A stretch of DNA of 64,000 bases from Aeromonas veronii (GTDB taxonomy: Bacteria; Pseudomonadota; Gammaproteobacteria; Enterobacterales; Aeromonadaceae). The stretch is taken from the NCBI GenBank assembly GCA_041319085.1, contig CP101033.1:2444501-2508500 (forward strand), written 5' to 3'. The notes below the pieces were generated by a model, which did no database searches, had not been told where the DNA came from, and saw only the letters and a list, made by a program, of their open reading frames with translations. Of the stretch, positions 46,703-57,530 are shown piece by piece; within the stretch, counting starts at the first letter, position 1, and each line of letters opens with the position of its first letter. The position numbers and the translations under genes are program-made.

Positions 46703-47893
46703 TTAGACGTCCAGCAACAGACGGGTCGGGTCTTCCAAGAGCTCCTTGACGGAGACCAGGAAGCCTACCGATTCGCGTCCATCGATGATCCGGTGATCGT
46801 AGGAGAGTGCCAGGTACATCATCGGCAGGATCTCGACCTTGCCATCAACCGCCATCGGGCGATCCTGGATCTTGTGCATCCCCAGAATGGCGCTCTGGGG
46901 CGGATTGATGATTGGGGTAGACATCAGGGAGCCGAACACGCCACCGTTGGTGATGGTGAAGTTGCCGCCAGTCAGTTCATCCACGGTCAGTTTGCCGTCA
47001 CGGCCCTTACCCGCCAGATCCTTGATGGCCTTCTCGATGTCCGCCAGGCTCATGTTGTCGCAGTCGCGCAGCACCGGCGTCACCAGACCACGGGGGGTAG
47101 AGACGGCGATGCTGACGTCGAAGTAGTTGTGGTACACCACGTCATCGCCATCGAGCGCTGCGTTCACTTCCGGATAGCGCTTGAGGGATTCAACCACGGC
47201 CTTCACGTAGAAGGACATAAAGCCGAGCTTGATGCCATGCTTCTTCTCGAAGATCTCGCCGTACTGCTTGCGCAGATCCATGATGGGCTTCATGTTGACC
47301 TCATTAAAGGTGGTCAGCATGGCGGTGGTATTTTTCGCTTCCAGCAGACGCTCGGCGATACGCTTGCGCAGACGGGTCATCGGCACCCGCTTGTCAGTGC
47401 GACCACCCAGCGGGGCAACCTTGGCCACAGGCGCGGCAGCGACGACCGGTACGGCAGCCGCAGGCTGGCTCAGGGCCTTGATATAGGCTTCCACATCTTC
47501 TTTGGTGATGCGACCGCCCTTGCCGGTGCCGGTCAGCTTGGCCACGTCGATGTCGTGCTCGCCAATCAGGCGGCGCACCGAGGGACTTAAGGCCTCGCCG
47601 CCGTCATCGGCAACCGCTTCAACCGGTTTCTCTTTCGTCGCTTCACCGGCCACCGGGGCGGCGGTGAGGATGGCAATCAGTTGACGGGACAACACGGTCG
47701 CCCCTTCCCCCTGCAGAATATCCCCCAGCACACCGGCTTGCGGTGCCGGCACTTCCAGTACCACCTTGTCGGTCTCGATGTCGACCAGCACTTCGTCACG
47801 GGCGACCAGATCGCCCGGTTTTTTGTGCCAGGTGGCGATAGTGGCATCGGCCACTGATTCCGGCAGATCCGGTACCTTGATTTCGATAGTCAT
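46703..47893 (-). CDS. sucB: 2-oxoglutarate dehydrogenase E2 (dihydrolipoyl succinyltransferase)
   Basis: 396 residues. One lipoyl domain with the modified Lys in [13 protein letters not shown] (Lys 43), an Ala/Pro-rich linker, the peripheral-subunit-binding domain ([20 protein letters not shown], about 103-122), and the catalytic core ending with the active site [11 protein letters not shown] (about 367-377). It forms the core of the complex with SucA and Lpd. Lpd is not in the window. Confidence 0.97.
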   Translation of the reverse strand: MTIEIKVPDLPESVADATIATWHKKPGDLVARDEVLVDIETDKVVLEVPAPQAGVLGDILQGEGATVLSRQLIAILTAAPVAGEATKEKPVEAVADDGGEALSPSVRRLIGEHDIDVAKLTGTGKGGRITKEDVEAYIKALSQPAAAVPVVAAAPVAKVAPLGGRTDKRVPMTRLRKRIAERLLEAKNTTAMLTTFNEVNMKPIMDLRKQYGEIFEKKHGIKLGFMSFYVKAVVESLKRYPEVNAALDGDDVVYHNYFDVSIAVSTPRGLVTPVLRDCDNMSLADIEKAIKDLAGKGRDGKLTVDELTGGNFTITNGGVFGSLMSTPIINPPQSAILGMHKIQDRPMAVDGKVEILPMMYLALSYDHRIIDGRESVGFLVSVKELLEDPTRLLLDV

Positions 47894-47928
47894 CCAATCA
47901 GTTCCTTTTTACTTCTATGCCAGAGGCT

Positions 47929-50736
47929 TTACAGGGTAAGGGCATCTTCCACCAAGGCTTTTTGCTGCTTGGCGTGGACAGACATGTAGCCGACGGCCGG
48001 TGAGGCTGACGCGGGGCGACCGGCATAACGCAGGGTGGCTCCGGCGGGCAGCACACCATCGTAGTGGTGACGGGTGCAGTACCAGGCGCCCTGGTTCTGC
48101 GGCTCTTCCTGACACCAGACAAAGTCGGTGACATGGCTGTAATCGGCCAGAATCGCGCGCACTTCCTCTTCCGGGAAGGGGTAGAGCTGCTCAATTCGCA
48201 CCAGTGCCACATCTTGCTGCTCGCCCTTGCGACGGGCATCGAGCAGGTCGTAGTAAACCTTGCCGGAGCAGAACACCACGCGTTTGACCGCTTTCGGATC
48301 CAGCGCATCGATCTCGCCGATGGCGTTCTGGAAGGTGCCGTCAGCCAGTTCGTCGAGCTTGCTCACCGCCAGCGGGTGGCGCAGCAGGGATTTGGGCGTC
48401 ATGACGATCAGCGGACGGCGCATCGGGCGCACTACCTGACGACGCAGCATATGGAATACCTGCGCCGGGGTAGAGGGCACGCACACCTGCATGTTGTGCT
48501 GGGCACACATCTGCAGATAACGCTCGAGACGGGCGGAGGAGTGCTCCGGACCCTGCCCCTCGTAACCGTGCGGCAGCAGCATGGTCAGACCGCACATCCG
48601 GCCCCACTTCTGCTCGCCGGAGGAGAGGAACTGATCCACCACCACCTGGGCACAGTTGGCGAAGTCGCCGAACTGGGCTTCCCAGATGGTGAGGCCAGCC
48701 GGCTCGGCGCTGGCGTAGCCATATTCAAAGGCCAGAACCGCGTTCTCGGTCAGCACAGAGTCGTACACCTCGAACGGCCCCTGTTCGTCGTGCAGGTTGC
48801 ACAGCGGGGTGTAGGTGCTGGCATCGGTCTGGCTGTGCAGCACGGCGTGGCGATGGAAGAAGGTGCCACGGCCAGAGTCTTCACCGGTGAAGCGGATGCG
48901 GGACCCCTTGTCCACCAGGGTGGCGTAGGCCAGGGTCTCGGCAAAACCCCAATCCACCAGCTTCTCGCCCGCGGCCATCAGACGGCGGTCTTCGTAAATT
49001 TTCTCGACCTGACGCTGCAGCACGTGGGTGGCCGGATACTGGCTCACCCGCTCGCCGAGGGCTTTGAGGTGATCCATCGGCACGGCACTCTCATAGGCCA
49101 TGTTCCAGTCGTGGCCGAGATAAGGGGTCCAGTCGACAGAGTGCAGCTCCATTGGCCGCCACTCCTTGCTCACCCGCTCGCCGCGATCCAGCGCTTCGCG
49201 ATACTCGTTGACCTGCTCGGTCGCCCTCTCCTGAGCGAGGCTCCCCTCGGCCACCAGCTGATCGGCGTAGATCTTGCGCGGGGTCGGGTGCTGTTTGATC
49301 TTCTGGTACATCAGCGGCTGAGTCGCGCTCGGCTCGTCCGCCTCGTTGTGACCGTGACGACGGTAGCAGACCAGTTCGATCACCACGTCGCGTTTGAAGG
49401 TGTTGCGGTAATCCAGCGCAATCTGGGTCACCAGCACCACGGCTTCCGGATCATCGCCGTTAACGTGCAGCACCGGCGCCTGTACCGCCTTGGCGATGTC
49501 GGTGCAATATTCGGTGGAGCGCAGATCACGATGGTAAGAGGTGGTGAAACCGACCTGGTTGTTGATGACGATACGCACCGTCCCGCCCACGCCATAGGCA
49601 CGGGTCTGGGACATGTTGAAGGTCTCGGCCACCACGCCCTGACCGGACATGGCCGAGTCACCGTGAATGGTGATGGGCAGCACGCTGGAGCCATCCTTGT
49701 CACCGCGACGATCCATCCGGGCACGGACCGAGCCGATGACCACAGGGTTGACGATTTCGAGGTGCGACGGGTTGAATGCCAGCGCCAGGTGCACGTTGCC
49801 ACCCGGGGTGGCGAAGTCGGAGGAGAAGCCCATGTGGTACTTCACATCGCCGGTGCCCCAGGATTCGCCATGCTTGCCGGCAAACTCGTCGAACAGATCC
49901 TGAGCGCGCTTGCCCAGCACGTTGATCAGCACGTTGAGGCGGCCGCGGTGGGCCATGCCGATAACAGCCTCTTTGCAGCCCTGTTCACCGGCGCGGCGGA
50001 TCAACTCTTTCAGCATGGGGATCATGGCGTCGCCACCTTCCAGCGAGAAGCGCTTGGCCCCCGGGAACTTGGCGCCCAGATATTTCTCCAGCCCTTCGGC
50101 GGCAGTCAGGCTCTCGAGGAAACGGGTCTTCTCTTCGAGGGTGTAGCTCCCCTTCCCTTCAATGGATTCGAGACGCTGTTGCAGCCAGCGCTTCTCTTCC
50201 GTAGAGGTGAGGTGCATGTAGTCGGCACCTATGCTGCCGCAGTAGGTCTTTTTCAGCGAGGTAACGATATCGGAGAGCACCATGGTCTCGCGACCGATGG
50301 CGTAGGAGCCCACATTGAAGGTGGCCTCCATGTCTGCGCCCTGCAGGTTGTGAAACGCAGGATCCAGTTCGGCAACGGTTTCACGCTGCCACAGACCCAG
50401 CGGGTCCAGATTGGCATTCTGGTGACCACGGAAACGGAAGGCGTTGATCAGCTGCAATACCCGCACCTGCTTGGCATCCACTTGCGGATCGGAGACAGGG
50501 GCACTGTAGCGAGAGGGATCCTTGGCCAGACGACGGAAATAATCGCGGACCTGAGAGTGGGGTTGTTCAACCGCATGGCCATTGACCTGGGGCAGCTCGC
50601 TAAACAGGCTGCGCCACTCGTCGGACACGGAGTCAGGATTTTCCAGAAAGGATTCGTACAAATCCTCTATATAGCTTGCATTCGCACCAGCCAGGTGAGA
50701 TGACTCCAACCAGGCCTTCATCACGCCGTTATGCAT
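47929..50736 (-). CDS. sucA: 2-oxoglutarate dehydrogenase E1
   Basis: 935 residues, a thiamine-diphosphate decarboxylase. GMAHRGRLNVLINVLGK (about 258) and the ThDP motif region GDSAMSGQGVVAETFNMS (about 360) are intact, as is HNEADEPSATQPLMY. The start MHNGVMKAW has AAGGGA before it. It lies 115 bp after sdhB, with a stem-loop between, as in enterobacterial sdh-suc clusters. Confidence 0.97.
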   Translation of the reverse strand: MHNGVMKAWLESSHLAGANASYIEDLYESFLENPDSVSDEWRSLFSELPQVNGHAVEQPHSQVRDYFRRLAKDPSRYSAPVSDPQVDAKQVRVLQLINAFRFRGHQNANLDPLGLWQRETVAELDPAFHNLQGADMEATFNVGSYAIGRETMVLSDIVTSLKKTYCGSIGADYMHLTSTEEKRWLQQRLESIEGKGSYTLEEKTRFLESLTAAEGLEKYLGAKFPGAKRFSLEGGDAMIPMLKELIRRAGEQGCKEAVIGMAHRGRLNVLINVLGKRAQDLFDEFAGKHGESWGTGDVKYHMGFSSDFATPGGNVHLALAFNPSHLEIVNPVVIGSVRARMDRRGDKDGSSVLPITIHGDSAMSGQGVVAETFNMSQTRAYGVGGTVRIVINNQVGFTTSYHRDLRSTEYCTDIAKAVQAPVLHVNGDDPEAVVLVTQIALDYRNTFKRDVVIELVCYRRHGHNEADEPSATQPLMYQKIKQHPTPRKIYADQLVAEGSLAQERATEQVNEYREALDRGERVSKEWRPMELHSVDWTPYLGHDWNMAYESAVPMDHLKALGERVSQYPATHVLQRQVEKIYEDRRLMAAGEKLVDWGFAETLAYATLVDKGSRIRFTGEDSGRGTFFHRHAVLHSQTDASTYTPLCNLHDEQGPFEVYDSVLTENAVLAFEYGYASAEPAGLTIWEAQFGDFANCAQVVVDQFLSSGEQKWGRMCGLTMLLPHGYEGQGPEHSSARLERYLQMCAQHNMQVCVPSTPAQVFHMLRRQVVRPMRRPLIVMTPKSLLRHPLAVSKLDELADGTFQNAIGEIDALDPKAVKRVVFCSGKVYYDLLDARRKGEQQDVALVRIEQLYPFPEEEVRAILADYSHVTDFVWCQEEPQNQGAWYCTRHHYDGVLPAGATLRYAGRPASASPAVGYMSVHAKQQKALVEDALTL

Positions 50737-50785
50737 TTCTATCCCTTGTACTTCTTGTTACTGCTGCGCAGCTTGTAGGGGTCAA

Positions 50786-50816
50786 ATAGCCATCCTGCCA
50801 CGGGTGGGATGGCTAT
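50786..50816 (-). other. Stem-loop between sdhB and sucA
   Basis: ATAGCCATCC (50786-50795) and GGATGGCTAT (50807-50816) form a 10-bp stem with an 11-nt loop. The minus-strand side is followed only by TTGACC, so it may be a partial terminator or an mRNA-processing or stability element that separates sdh and suc expression. Confidence 0.6.
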
Positions 50817-50851
50817 CCAGAGGTCGGGCCAGCGCGGCGCCGGCCCTGATA

Positions 50852-51568
50852 CTAAACAGCCCGATTGAGCAACATCGACTTGATCTGACCAATCGCCTTG
50901 GTCGGGTTCAAGCCTTTCGGACAGACGTTCACGCAGTTCATGATGCCATGGCAGCGGAACACGCTGAATGCGTCGTCCAGATTTCCCAGTCGTTCGGTGG
51001 TCGCGGTGTCGCGGCTGTCAGCCAGCCAGCGGTAGGCGGCGAGCAGCCCGGCCGGACCGATGAACTTGTCAGGATTCCACCAGAAGGAGGGGCACGAAGT
51101 GGAGCAGCAGGCACAGAGAATGCACTCGTACAGGCCGTCAAGCTTGGCGCGCTCTTCGGGGGATTGCAGGTGCTCACGCACCGGCGGCAACTTATCCTCA
51201 TTAATGAGGAAGGGTTTGACCTTCTCCCACTGGGTGTAAAACTGGGTCATGTCGATCACCAAATCGCGGATCACCGGCAGGCCAGGCAAGGGGCGGATAA
51301 CGACGTTATTGCCCTTCTTCAGCAGATCGGAGAGCGGGGTGATGCAGGCAAGACCGTTCTTGCCATTCATGTTGAGACCGTCTGATCCACAGACCCCTTC
51401 GCGGCAAGAGCGGCGGAAGGCGAGCGTGGGATCCAGCTCCTTGAGCTGGATCAGTGCATCGAGCACCATCATGTCGGAACCTTCAGGAATATCAAGACGA
51501 TATTCCTTCATATGGGGGACGTTATCAACATCCGGATTGTATCTGTAGACAGAGAATGTGACATTCAT
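50852..51568 (-). CDS. sdhB: Succinate dehydrogenase iron-sulfur subunit
   Basis: About 238 residues from the ATG at 51568. All three cluster motifs are seen: CREGVCGSDGLNMNG (2Fe-2S), CILCACCSTSCPSFW (4Fe-4S) and CHGIMNCVNVCPKGLNP (3Fe-4S). It passes electrons from SdhA to the membrane quinone site. It is the last sdh gene, 16 bp after sdhA. Confidence 0.97.
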   Translation of the reverse strand: MNVTFSVYRYNPDVDNVPHMKEYRLDIPEGSDMMVLDALIQLKELDPTLAFRRSCREGVCGSDGLNMNGKNGLACITPLSDLLKKGNNVVIRPLPGLPVIRDLVIDMTQFYTQWEKVKPFLINEDKLPPVREHLQSPEERAKLDGLYECILCACCSTSCPSFWWNPDKFIGPAGLLAAYRWLADSRDTATTERLGNLDDAFSVFRCHGIMNCVNVCPKGLNPTKAIGQIKSMLLNRAV

Positions 51569-51584
51569 AGGGCTGGCTCCGCAA

Positions 51585-53351
51585 TCAGTAAGTCCGGACC
51601 TTGGGCGGGAACGCCTCACGGGTCTTGGGTGACATGTTGACAGCGCGACGGGTCATGGACTCGGTGTCCGGGTGATAGAGGCTGTGGCACAGCCAGCTCT
51701 CGTCGTCGCGATCCGGGAAGTCAAAGCGGCTGTGAGCACCGCGACTCTCGGTACGGAAGTTGGCCGCCACTGCCGTGGCAAACGCCGTCTCCATCAGGTT
51801 GTCCAGCTCCAGGCACTCGATGCGCTGGGTGTTGAACTCTTTGGAGGTGTCATCCAGACGGGCATGTTTAAGGCGCTCGCGAATGAGTTTCAACTCGGCC
51901 AGCCCTTCTGCCATCGCATCCCCTTCGCGGAATACGGAGAAGTTGTTCTGCATGCAGCGCTGCAGATCCTTGCGGATCTGCACCGGGTCTTCGCCGTCAC
52001 GGCAATTTTCCCAGCGATTGAAGCGCGCCATGGCGGCATCGATGTCAGCGTCGGACGCGGCGCGTCCGTGCTCCATCTCGCCCAGGGTGTTGACCAGATG
52101 CATGCCGGCGGCTCGGCCGAACACCACCAGATCCAGCAGCGAGTTGCCACCCAGACGGTTGGCACCGTGCACCGAGACGCAGGCAATCTCGCCCACCGCA
52201 AACAGGCCGACCACCGGCACGTCGTTGCCATCCTTGTCTTGCGCCAGGCACTGGCCATTCACGTTGGTCGGCACGCCGCCCATCATGTAATGGCAAGTCG
52301 GGATGATCGGGATGGGCTCTTTGACTGGATCCACGTGGGCGAAGGTGCGAGAGAGCTCGCAGATACCCGGCAGACGGGATTCCAGCACCTCTTTGCCGAG
52401 GTGATCCAGCTTGAGCTTGATGTGCGGGCCCCAGGGACCGTCGCAACCACGCCCTTCGCGGATCTCGATCATGATGGAGCGAGCCACCACGTCGCGACCG
52501 GCCAAGTCCTTGGCGTTGGGGGCATAACGCTCCATGAAGCGCTCGCCATCTTTATTGAGCAGATAACCACCTTCACCACGGCAGCCTTCGGTCACCAGCA
52601 CCCCGGCCCCGGCGATACCGGTCGGGTGGAACTGCCAGAACTCCATGTCCTGCACGCCGACTCCGGCACGCAGCGCCATGCCGACACCGTCACCGGTGTT
52701 GATGTGGGCATTGGTGGTGGACTGGTAGATACGACCGGCACCGCCAGTGGCCAGCACGGTGGCCTTAGCCTTGAAGTAGACCACTTCGCCGCTCTCCATA
52801 TCGATGGCGGTACAGCCAACGATGTGACCGTCCTGGTTTTTCACCAGATCCAGCGCGTACCACTCGGAGAAGACGGTGGTCTTGTTCTTGACGTTCTGCT
52901 GATAGAGGGTGTGCAACAGGGCGTGACCGGTACGGTCGGCGGCCGCGGCGGTACGAGCAGCCTGCTCGCCACCGAAATTCTTGGACTGACCACCAAACGG
53001 ACGCTGGTAGACAGAACCGTTGTCGAAACGGGAGAAGGGCAAGCCCATGTTCTCCAGCTCATAGATGGCCTCGGGGCCGGTCTTGCACATGTACTCGATG
53101 GCTTCCTGATCACCGATGTAATCGGAACCTTTTACCGTGTCATACATGTGCCACTGCCAGTTGTCATCGTGGGCATTGCCCAGCGCAACCGTGATCCCGC
53201 CCTGGGCGGACACAGTGTGAGAACGGGTTGGAAAAACCTTGGACAACAGAGCGCAGCTCTTGCCGGACTGGGCAATCTGCAGCGCGGCGCGCATACCGGC
53301 ACCACCGGCACCAATTACCACCGCATCAAATTCACGAGTTGGAATAGTCAC
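51585..53351 (-). CDS. sdhA: Succinate dehydrogenase flavoprotein subunit
   Basis: About 588 residues. The GTG at 53351 ([19 protein letters not shown]) is preferred to the GTG at 53360, as it matches the usual start of SdhA and lies two bases from the sdhD stop. The FAD fold is in [20 protein letters not shown] and the covalent-FAD His in [14 protein letters not shown]. The active site region [20 protein letters not shown] is intact. It oxidises succinate to fumarate. Confidence 0.96.
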   Translation of the reverse strand: MTIPTREFDAVVIGAGGAGMRAALQIAQSGKSCALLSKVFPTRSHTVSAQGGITVALGNAHDDNWQWHMYDTVKGSDYIGDQEAIEYMCKTGPEAIYELENMGLPFSRFDNGSVYQRPFGGQSKNFGGEQAARTAAAADRTGHALLHTLYQQNVKNKTTVFSEWYALDLVKNQDGHIVGCTAIDMESGEVVYFKAKATVLATGGAGRIYQSTTNAHINTGDGVGMALRAGVGVQDMEFWQFHPTGIAGAGVLVTEGCRGEGGYLLNKDGERFMERYAPNAKDLAGRDVVARSIMIEIREGRGCDGPWGPHIKLKLDHLGKEVLESRLPGICELSRTFAHVDPVKEPIPIIPTCHYMMGGVPTNVNGQCLAQDKDGNDVPVVGLFAVGEIACVSVHGANRLGGNSLLDLVVFGRAAGMHLVNTLGEMEHGRAASDADIDAAMARFNRWENCRDGEDPVQIRKDLQRCMQNNFSVFREGDAMAEGLAELKLIRERLKHARLDDTSKEFNTQRIECLELDNLMETAFATAVAANFRTESRGAHSRFDFPDRDDESWLCHSLYHPDTESMTRRAVNMSPKTREAFPPKVRTY

Positions 53352-53352
53352 C

Positions 53353-53697
53353 TTACACACCCCACAGCACGACGAAACCCGTCATCAGATAGACAAACAG
53401 CACCACAACCAGGGCAAATTGCAGCGCCCCGCGCAGCCCTACCGGCTTGATATAGTCAGTCAGTACCTGCCACAGACCAATCCAGGCGTGGATCAGTACG
53501 CAAAGCAGGGTCAGCAGGGTGAATACCTTGGTGAAGGTTTTGGCGAAGAAGCCAGTCCATACCTCGTAGCTGATGTCGTTAAACGCGACAAAGCCCACCA
53601 GATAGAGGACATAACAGGTCATGATGAGGGCGGTGGCGCGGATCAGGATGTAATCGTGAACGCCGCTGCGCCCGAAGGTTGCAGAATTGGTTACCAT
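53353..53697 (-). CDS. sdhD: Succinate dehydrogenase membrane anchor D
   Basis: About 114 residues from the ATG at 53697 ([20 protein letters not shown]). Three membrane helices, with the conserved haem or quinone region in the first ([16 protein letters not shown]) and the loop [16 protein letters not shown], which holds the conserved Asp-Tyr near the quinone site. It overlaps the end of sdhC by seven bases. Confidence 0.94.
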   Translation of the reverse strand: MVTNSATFGRSGVHDYILIRATALIMTCYVLYLVGFVAFNDISYEVWTGFFAKTFTKVFTLLTLLCVLIHAWIGLWQVLTDYIKPVGLRGALQFALVVVLFVYLMTGFVVLWGV

Positions 53698-54068
53698 ACA
53701 AGCACTCCCGCCAATACAGCCAGGATCGCGGTGATCACGAAGGCCACACGGGCGCTCTGATTGCCGGATTCCAGCTCTTCCCAATAGCCCATATCCATGA
53801 CCAGATGACGCAAGCCGCCCACAATGTGGTATGCAAGCGCAGTCAGGATCCCCCACAGCACGAGTTTGACCAGGAAGTTGTCCATGATGGCAACCATGGT
53901 TTCAAACCCTTCGGGAGAGGCGAGTGAAGTACCAAGCATCCACAGCAAGATGCCCAGTGCTACAAAGGTAATGACCCCTGAAACACGGTGCAGGATGGAT
54001 GCAATGGCAGTGACAGGAAAGCTGATCGTCTGTAGGTCGAGGTTGACCGGTCTCTGTTTGTTTTTCAC
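53691..54068 (-). CDS. sdhC: Succinate dehydrogenase cytochrome b556 subunit
   Basis: About 125 residues. The GTG at 54068 gives [20 protein letters not shown], the normal start; a GTG nine codons earlier (54095) is possible. Three membrane helices. [12 protein letters not shown] contains the Ser and Arg of the quinone site, and the haem-ligand His is in [12 protein letters not shown]. It is the first gene of the sdh-suc block, transcribed away from gltA. Confidence 0.93.
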   Translation of the reverse strand: MKNKQRPVNLDLQTISFPVTAIASILHRVSGVITFVALGILLWMLGTSLASPEGFETMVAIMDNFLVKLVLWGILTALAYHIVGGLRHLVMDMGYWEELESGNQSARVAFVITAILAVLAGVLVW

Positions 54069-54510
54069 GCTTGCCCACTCAGCTCCATTGAGCACGTTAG
54101 TTATTGTTTTAACTCACACTTGAGGGCACGGAATGGTGATTGTTGGTTTTTTGTTACCAAAACACTCTGAAAAAGCCAAAAATCGAGTTTTCGGTTTCAC
54201 ATCAGGCTTTGCCAAAGCGTTTCAAACACCCGCAGCCATGACCCACGTGGCGCAGTATATCGGCGGCCTTAACTGAAGACAATCAATTAGCTACAAAGAA
54301 AACACAAAACCGCAAACTCGATCGCATATTTAATTTAACATTTCATTAATGCCATTAATGGGGTTTCAGCAAAATTGACATTGATAAGGAACTCTGTTTC
54401 AAATAAGGCGCTCCAGCCACCTCGGTATGGGTAACAACCTTTGCCAGCGTCATAAAAGTCGTAATAGAGTAGGACTGGAACCAAATTATAAAGAGCAAAG
54501 GAGACGTGCT
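54069..54510. other. Divergent control region between sdhC and gltA
   Basis: About 440 bp. It holds AT-rich DNA around 54290-54380, where AATTTAACATTTCATTAATG resembles ArcA-type recognition words on the minus strand, and a repeat CATTAATG-C-CATTAATG at about 54343-54359. These genes are known ArcA/CRP targets in enterobacteria; here the sites are only suggestive. The gltA ribosome site AAAGGAG is at 54497-54503. Confidence 0.45.
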
Positions 54511-55797
54511 ATGGCTGATAAGATAGCCACCCTACACCTGCCCGGAAAAGATCCGGTCGAACTGCCGATCCTCTCCGGCACCATCGGCCCGGATGTCATC
54601 GATGTCAGAAAATTGGGATCACAGGGGTATTTCACCTTTGACCCCGGTTTTATGGCCACCGGTTCTTGCAAATCTGCCATTACCTACATTGACGGGGATC
54701 AGGGTGTCTTGCTGCACCGGGGTTACCCTATCGCCCAGCTTGCTACCCAGGCCACCTATCTGGAAGTCTGCTACATCCTGCTGTACGGCGAGGCGCCCAC
54801 CAAGGCGCAATATGCCGAATTCGAACGTCTGGTCACCCGCCACACCATGGTGCATGAGCAGATCGCGTTCTTCTTCCGCGGCTTCCGTCGCGACTCCCAC
54901 CCCATGGCCATCATGTGTGGTGTGGTCAGCGCCCTCTCCGCCTTCTATCACGATGCCCTCGACATCAACAACGAACAGCATCGCGAGATCTGTGCCTTCC
55001 GTCTGCTCTCCAAGATGCCGACCCTGGCCGCTATGTGTTACAAGTACTCCATCGGCCAGCCGTTCATGCAGCCGCGTAACGCCCTCTCCTATGCAGGCAA
55101 CTTCCTGCACATGATGTTTGGCGTGCCGACCGAGGAGTACAAGGTCAACCCCATCGTTGAACGCGCCATGGATCGTATATTTACCCTCCATGCGGATCAC
55201 GAGCAAAACGCCTCCACCTCCACCGTTCGTCTCGCTGGCTCCTCCGGTGCCAACCCGTTCGCCTGTATCGCCGCCGGGATCGCCTCCCTGTGGGGACCGG
55301 CCCACGGTGGGGCCAACGAAGCCTGCCTGCGCATGCTGGAGGAGATCGGCTCGGTGGATCGCATCCCCGAGTACATCGCCAAGGCCAAGGACAAGAATGA
55401 TCCGTTCCGCCTGATGGGCTTCGGTCACCGGGTCTACAAGAACCACGACCCTCGTGCCACCGTGATGCGCGAAACCTGCCACGAAGTACTGACCGAGCTG
55501 CAGATCAAGGATCCGCTGCTGGACGTGGCCATGGAGCTGGAGCGCATTGCGCTCTCAGACCCCTACTTCGTCGAGAAGAAGCTCTACCCGAACGTGGACT
55601 TCTACTCCGGCATCATCATGAAGGCAATCGGCATCCCGATGAGCATGTTCACCGTGATCTTCGCCATCTCCCGTACCATCGGCTGGATTGCGCACTGGAA
55701 CGAGTTCCACTCAGACCCTGACAGCAAGATCGGTCGTCCGCGCCAACTTTACGTGGGTCACCCGCTGCGCGAGTTCACCCCGCTCGAACAGCGCTAA
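54511..55797 (+). CDS. gltA: Citrate synthase (type II)
   Basis: 428 residues from the ATG at 54511. It has the N-terminal DUF-like beta part of the hexameric type ([20 protein letters not shown]) and the active site His in [19 protein letters not shown] sequence (here [14 protein letters not shown]) and [13 protein letters not shown], with the catalytic Asp near [20 protein letters not shown]. It condenses acetyl-CoA and oxaloacetate. Divergent from sdhC. Confidence 0.97.
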   Translation: MADKIATLHLPGKDPVELPILSGTIGPDVIDVRKLGSQGYFTFDPGFMATGSCKSAITYIDGDQGVLLHRGYPIAQLATQATYLEVCYILLYGEAPTKAQYAEFERLVTRHTMVHEQIAFFFRGFRRDSHPMAIMCGVVSALSAFYHDALDINNEQHREICAFRLLSKMPTLAAMCYKYSIGQPFMQPRNALSYAGNFLHMMFGVPTEEYKVNPIVERAMDRIFTLHADHEQNASTSTVRLAGSSGANPFACIAAGIASLWGPAHGGANEACLRMLEEIGSVDRIPEYIAKAKDKNDPFRLMGFGHRVYKNHDPRATVMRETCHEVLTELQIKDPLLDVAMELERIALSDPYFVEKKLYPNVDFYSGIIMKAIGIPMSMFTVIFAISRTIGWIAHWNEFHSDPDSKIGRPRQLYVGHPLREFTPLEQR

Positions 55798-55822
55798 CCA
55801 CTGCGCTGATATGGTTTGTTAC

Positions 55823-55847
55823 AAAGGCGGTCATTGACCGCCTTTTT
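55823..55847 (+). terminator. Intrinsic terminator of gltA
   Basis: AAAGGCGGTC (55823-55832) and GACCGCCTTT (55836-55845) form a 10-bp stem with a three-base loop, followed by more T residues. It lies about 25 bp after the gltA stop. Confidence 0.92.
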
Positions 55848-55890
55848 GTTTGCCGCTCTAATGCCCCCTTTCGCGTTGATGGAGTCCATC

Positions 55891-56211
55891 ATGAAACCAC
55901 TGTTTATCAGCGCAGCCTTGCTGCTGAGCGCCTGCCAGAGCGCCCCCACCCCGTCACAGGGGGAGACCCTCTATATCAACAGCCAGCTGGTCGATTGCGT
56001 GGGGGTTGGCCCGATGCAGTGCATGCAGGTTCGCAGCGATGAGCAGCAGCCCTGGACGCTGTTCTACCAGAATATTGAAGGCTTCCAGTTCGAGCCGGGC
56101 CACCGCTACCAGCTCACTGTCAGCAAGGAGCAGCGCACCAATGTGCCGGCCGATGCGTCCTCTCTGCGCTATCAGCTGATCAAGGTGGTGAGCAAGGTCG
56201 CCAGCAAGTAA
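55891..56211 (+). CDS. Small lipoprotein, DUF4377-like
   Basis: About 106 residues from the ATG at 55891 (GGAG upstream). Lipobox LLSAC follows a short signal, so the mature protein is membrane-anchored. The rest, with LYINSQLVDCVGVGPMQCMQV and WTLFYQNIEGFQFEPGHRY, resembles the DUF4377 domain of HslJ-like lipoproteins. Two Cys residues (in DCVG and QCMQ) could form a disulfide. Function unknown. A GC-rich stem-loop (ACGGGGG/CCCCCGT, about 56224-56250) follows. Confidence 0.8.
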   Translation: MKPLFISAALLLSACQSAPTPSQGETLYINSQLVDCVGVGPMQCMQVRSDEQQPWTLFYQNIEGFQFEPGHRYQLTVSKEQRTNVPADASSLRYQLIKVVSKVASK

Positions 56212-56346
56212 CAAGATCAAAAAACGGGGGATGGCAGACGCCCCCCCGTTCGTTAAGGATATGTCACCTAAGGGAACGCTTAGATCGGCGCCAGCGCCCG
56301 GATAGGGCTTGCTCTGACCAATGGCATGCTCCGCTGGCAACGGTGA

Positions 56347-57192
56347 TTAGCGAGCCTGCACCGCCTGCAGCAACACCGACACATCGGCGCCAAAGTTGCG
56401 GCTGCGGATCGCTTCGCGGATATCCGCTTCGCTATAACGGCTGCCCGGGTAAACCACCACGCAGGAGGTGTCACCCGGTTTGAGGAAGTGGGTCTCGCCA
56501 AACGGGGTATAGCGGGTGGCACCGATACTTATCAGCGCAAGGGGGGGATGGCCCGCCTGCGCCAGCAACCCTTGAATGTGCTCCGCCGGCCCCTCGTCCT
56601 GCTGATGGTTGAACTTGTCGATGGCCCAGTCGATCAGCTGACCGTGGAAGTAGCTGTAATCGATGGCGGCGCTGTCTACCCCGTAAGCGTGCAGCTCGCC
56701 ATCGCGCTCCAGATAGCAGGCGATGCGATAGTCATCGAGCTCGCAACCGGCGGCAAAACCGGAGAGCGGCAGCAGGTTGGCCGCCAACCCCTTGCTCTCT
56801 TCACCCCAGTTCTTCTTCTCGCTGATCTTCTTGGCGTTGGGACGACGGATGGAGCAGTCGTTATAGGCGCCAAAGGCGCGGGGATGGATCGCCACCACCT
56901 GCTTGTCGGCATACACCAGCTCGCACCAGAGCGCCACTTCCGGCTCGATCTGCACCTTCTCGTCACCGCTGACCGCCGCCTCCGGCAGGAAGATCGCCTT
57001 GTCGCTCAACGGGAATACCCCGAGCTGACCCGGGTGGCCCGGCACGAAGAAGGGGAACAGCGCCTTGGGCGCGGTGGTGTCACGCACCACGACCGCCACG
57101 AAATCCGACGCTTCGCCCGCCTGCTCCAGATGACCGGCAAAATTGCCCGCCACCCCCAGTCCGATAAACTTGCTCTCTGCTGTCACTTGCAT
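56347..57192 (-). CDS. DUF5718-like protein of unknown function
   Basis: About 281 residues. The ATG at 57192 has AGGTGAG upstream; two more ATGs (57207, 57216) lie in a short tandem repeat of GCAAGATGCA and are less likely. It begins FIGLGVAGNFAGHLEQAGEA, a pattern I recall from DUF5718. No membrane segment or signal. The order of motifs (PEVALWCELVYADKQV, GDTSCVVVYPGSRYSE) slightly resembles fumarylacetoacetate-hydrolase-like folds, but that is only an impression. Stand-alone gene. Confidence 0.7.
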   Translation of the reverse strand: MQVTAESKFIGLGVAGNFAGHLEQAGEASDFVAVVVRDTTAPKALFPFFVPGHPGQLGVFPLSDKAIFLPEAAVSGDEKVQIEPEVALWCELVYADKQVVAIHPRAFGAYNDCSIRRPNAKKISEKKNWGEESKGLAANLLPLSGFAAGCELDDYRIACYLERDGELHAYGVDSAAIDYSYFHGQLIDWAIDKFNHQQDEGPAEHIQGLLAQAGHPPLALISIGATRYTPFGETHFLKPGDTSCVVVYPGSRYSEADIREAIRSRNFGADVSVLLQAVQAR

Positions 57193-57530
57193 CTTGCTCA
57201 CCTGCATCTTGCCCACGCAAGGTAGCAGGCCCGTCGCCCACTACCGCTAAAGTGGCAAGATTAAACCACAAGGGCCCCGCCTTCGCCCAGTCCGACCCTG
57301 TCGTGGTGTGCGCCAGTCCACTTTTTAGGGACGAGAAGGCTGTAGTGAAACAGCCATTGCGCACTCATTCAGCTACGCGCTCACCACGCTGGCAACAGTG
57401 CGTTTCCAGCCTCTCCCCTCTTTCCCCTTGGGACTCAACCTCAATCTTTGTTAGGCTGCCCGCATGCAAAACAGCGGCGCGCTTGAGTGCGCCCCGGCTC
57501 TGCACGCCAACCCCATCGGAGAGGTAACGG
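57193..57530. other. Non-coding stretch between the DUF5718-like and Nudix genes
   Basis: About 340 bp between divergent genes, so it should carry both promoters. I see no clear promoter pair, hairpin or repeat apart from the duplicated GCAAGATGCA near 57190-57210. Confidence 0.4.

Noticed and set aside
48064..50703. Plus-strand frame of 879 codons opposite sucA
   Set aside because: Antisense shadow of a conserved essential gene.
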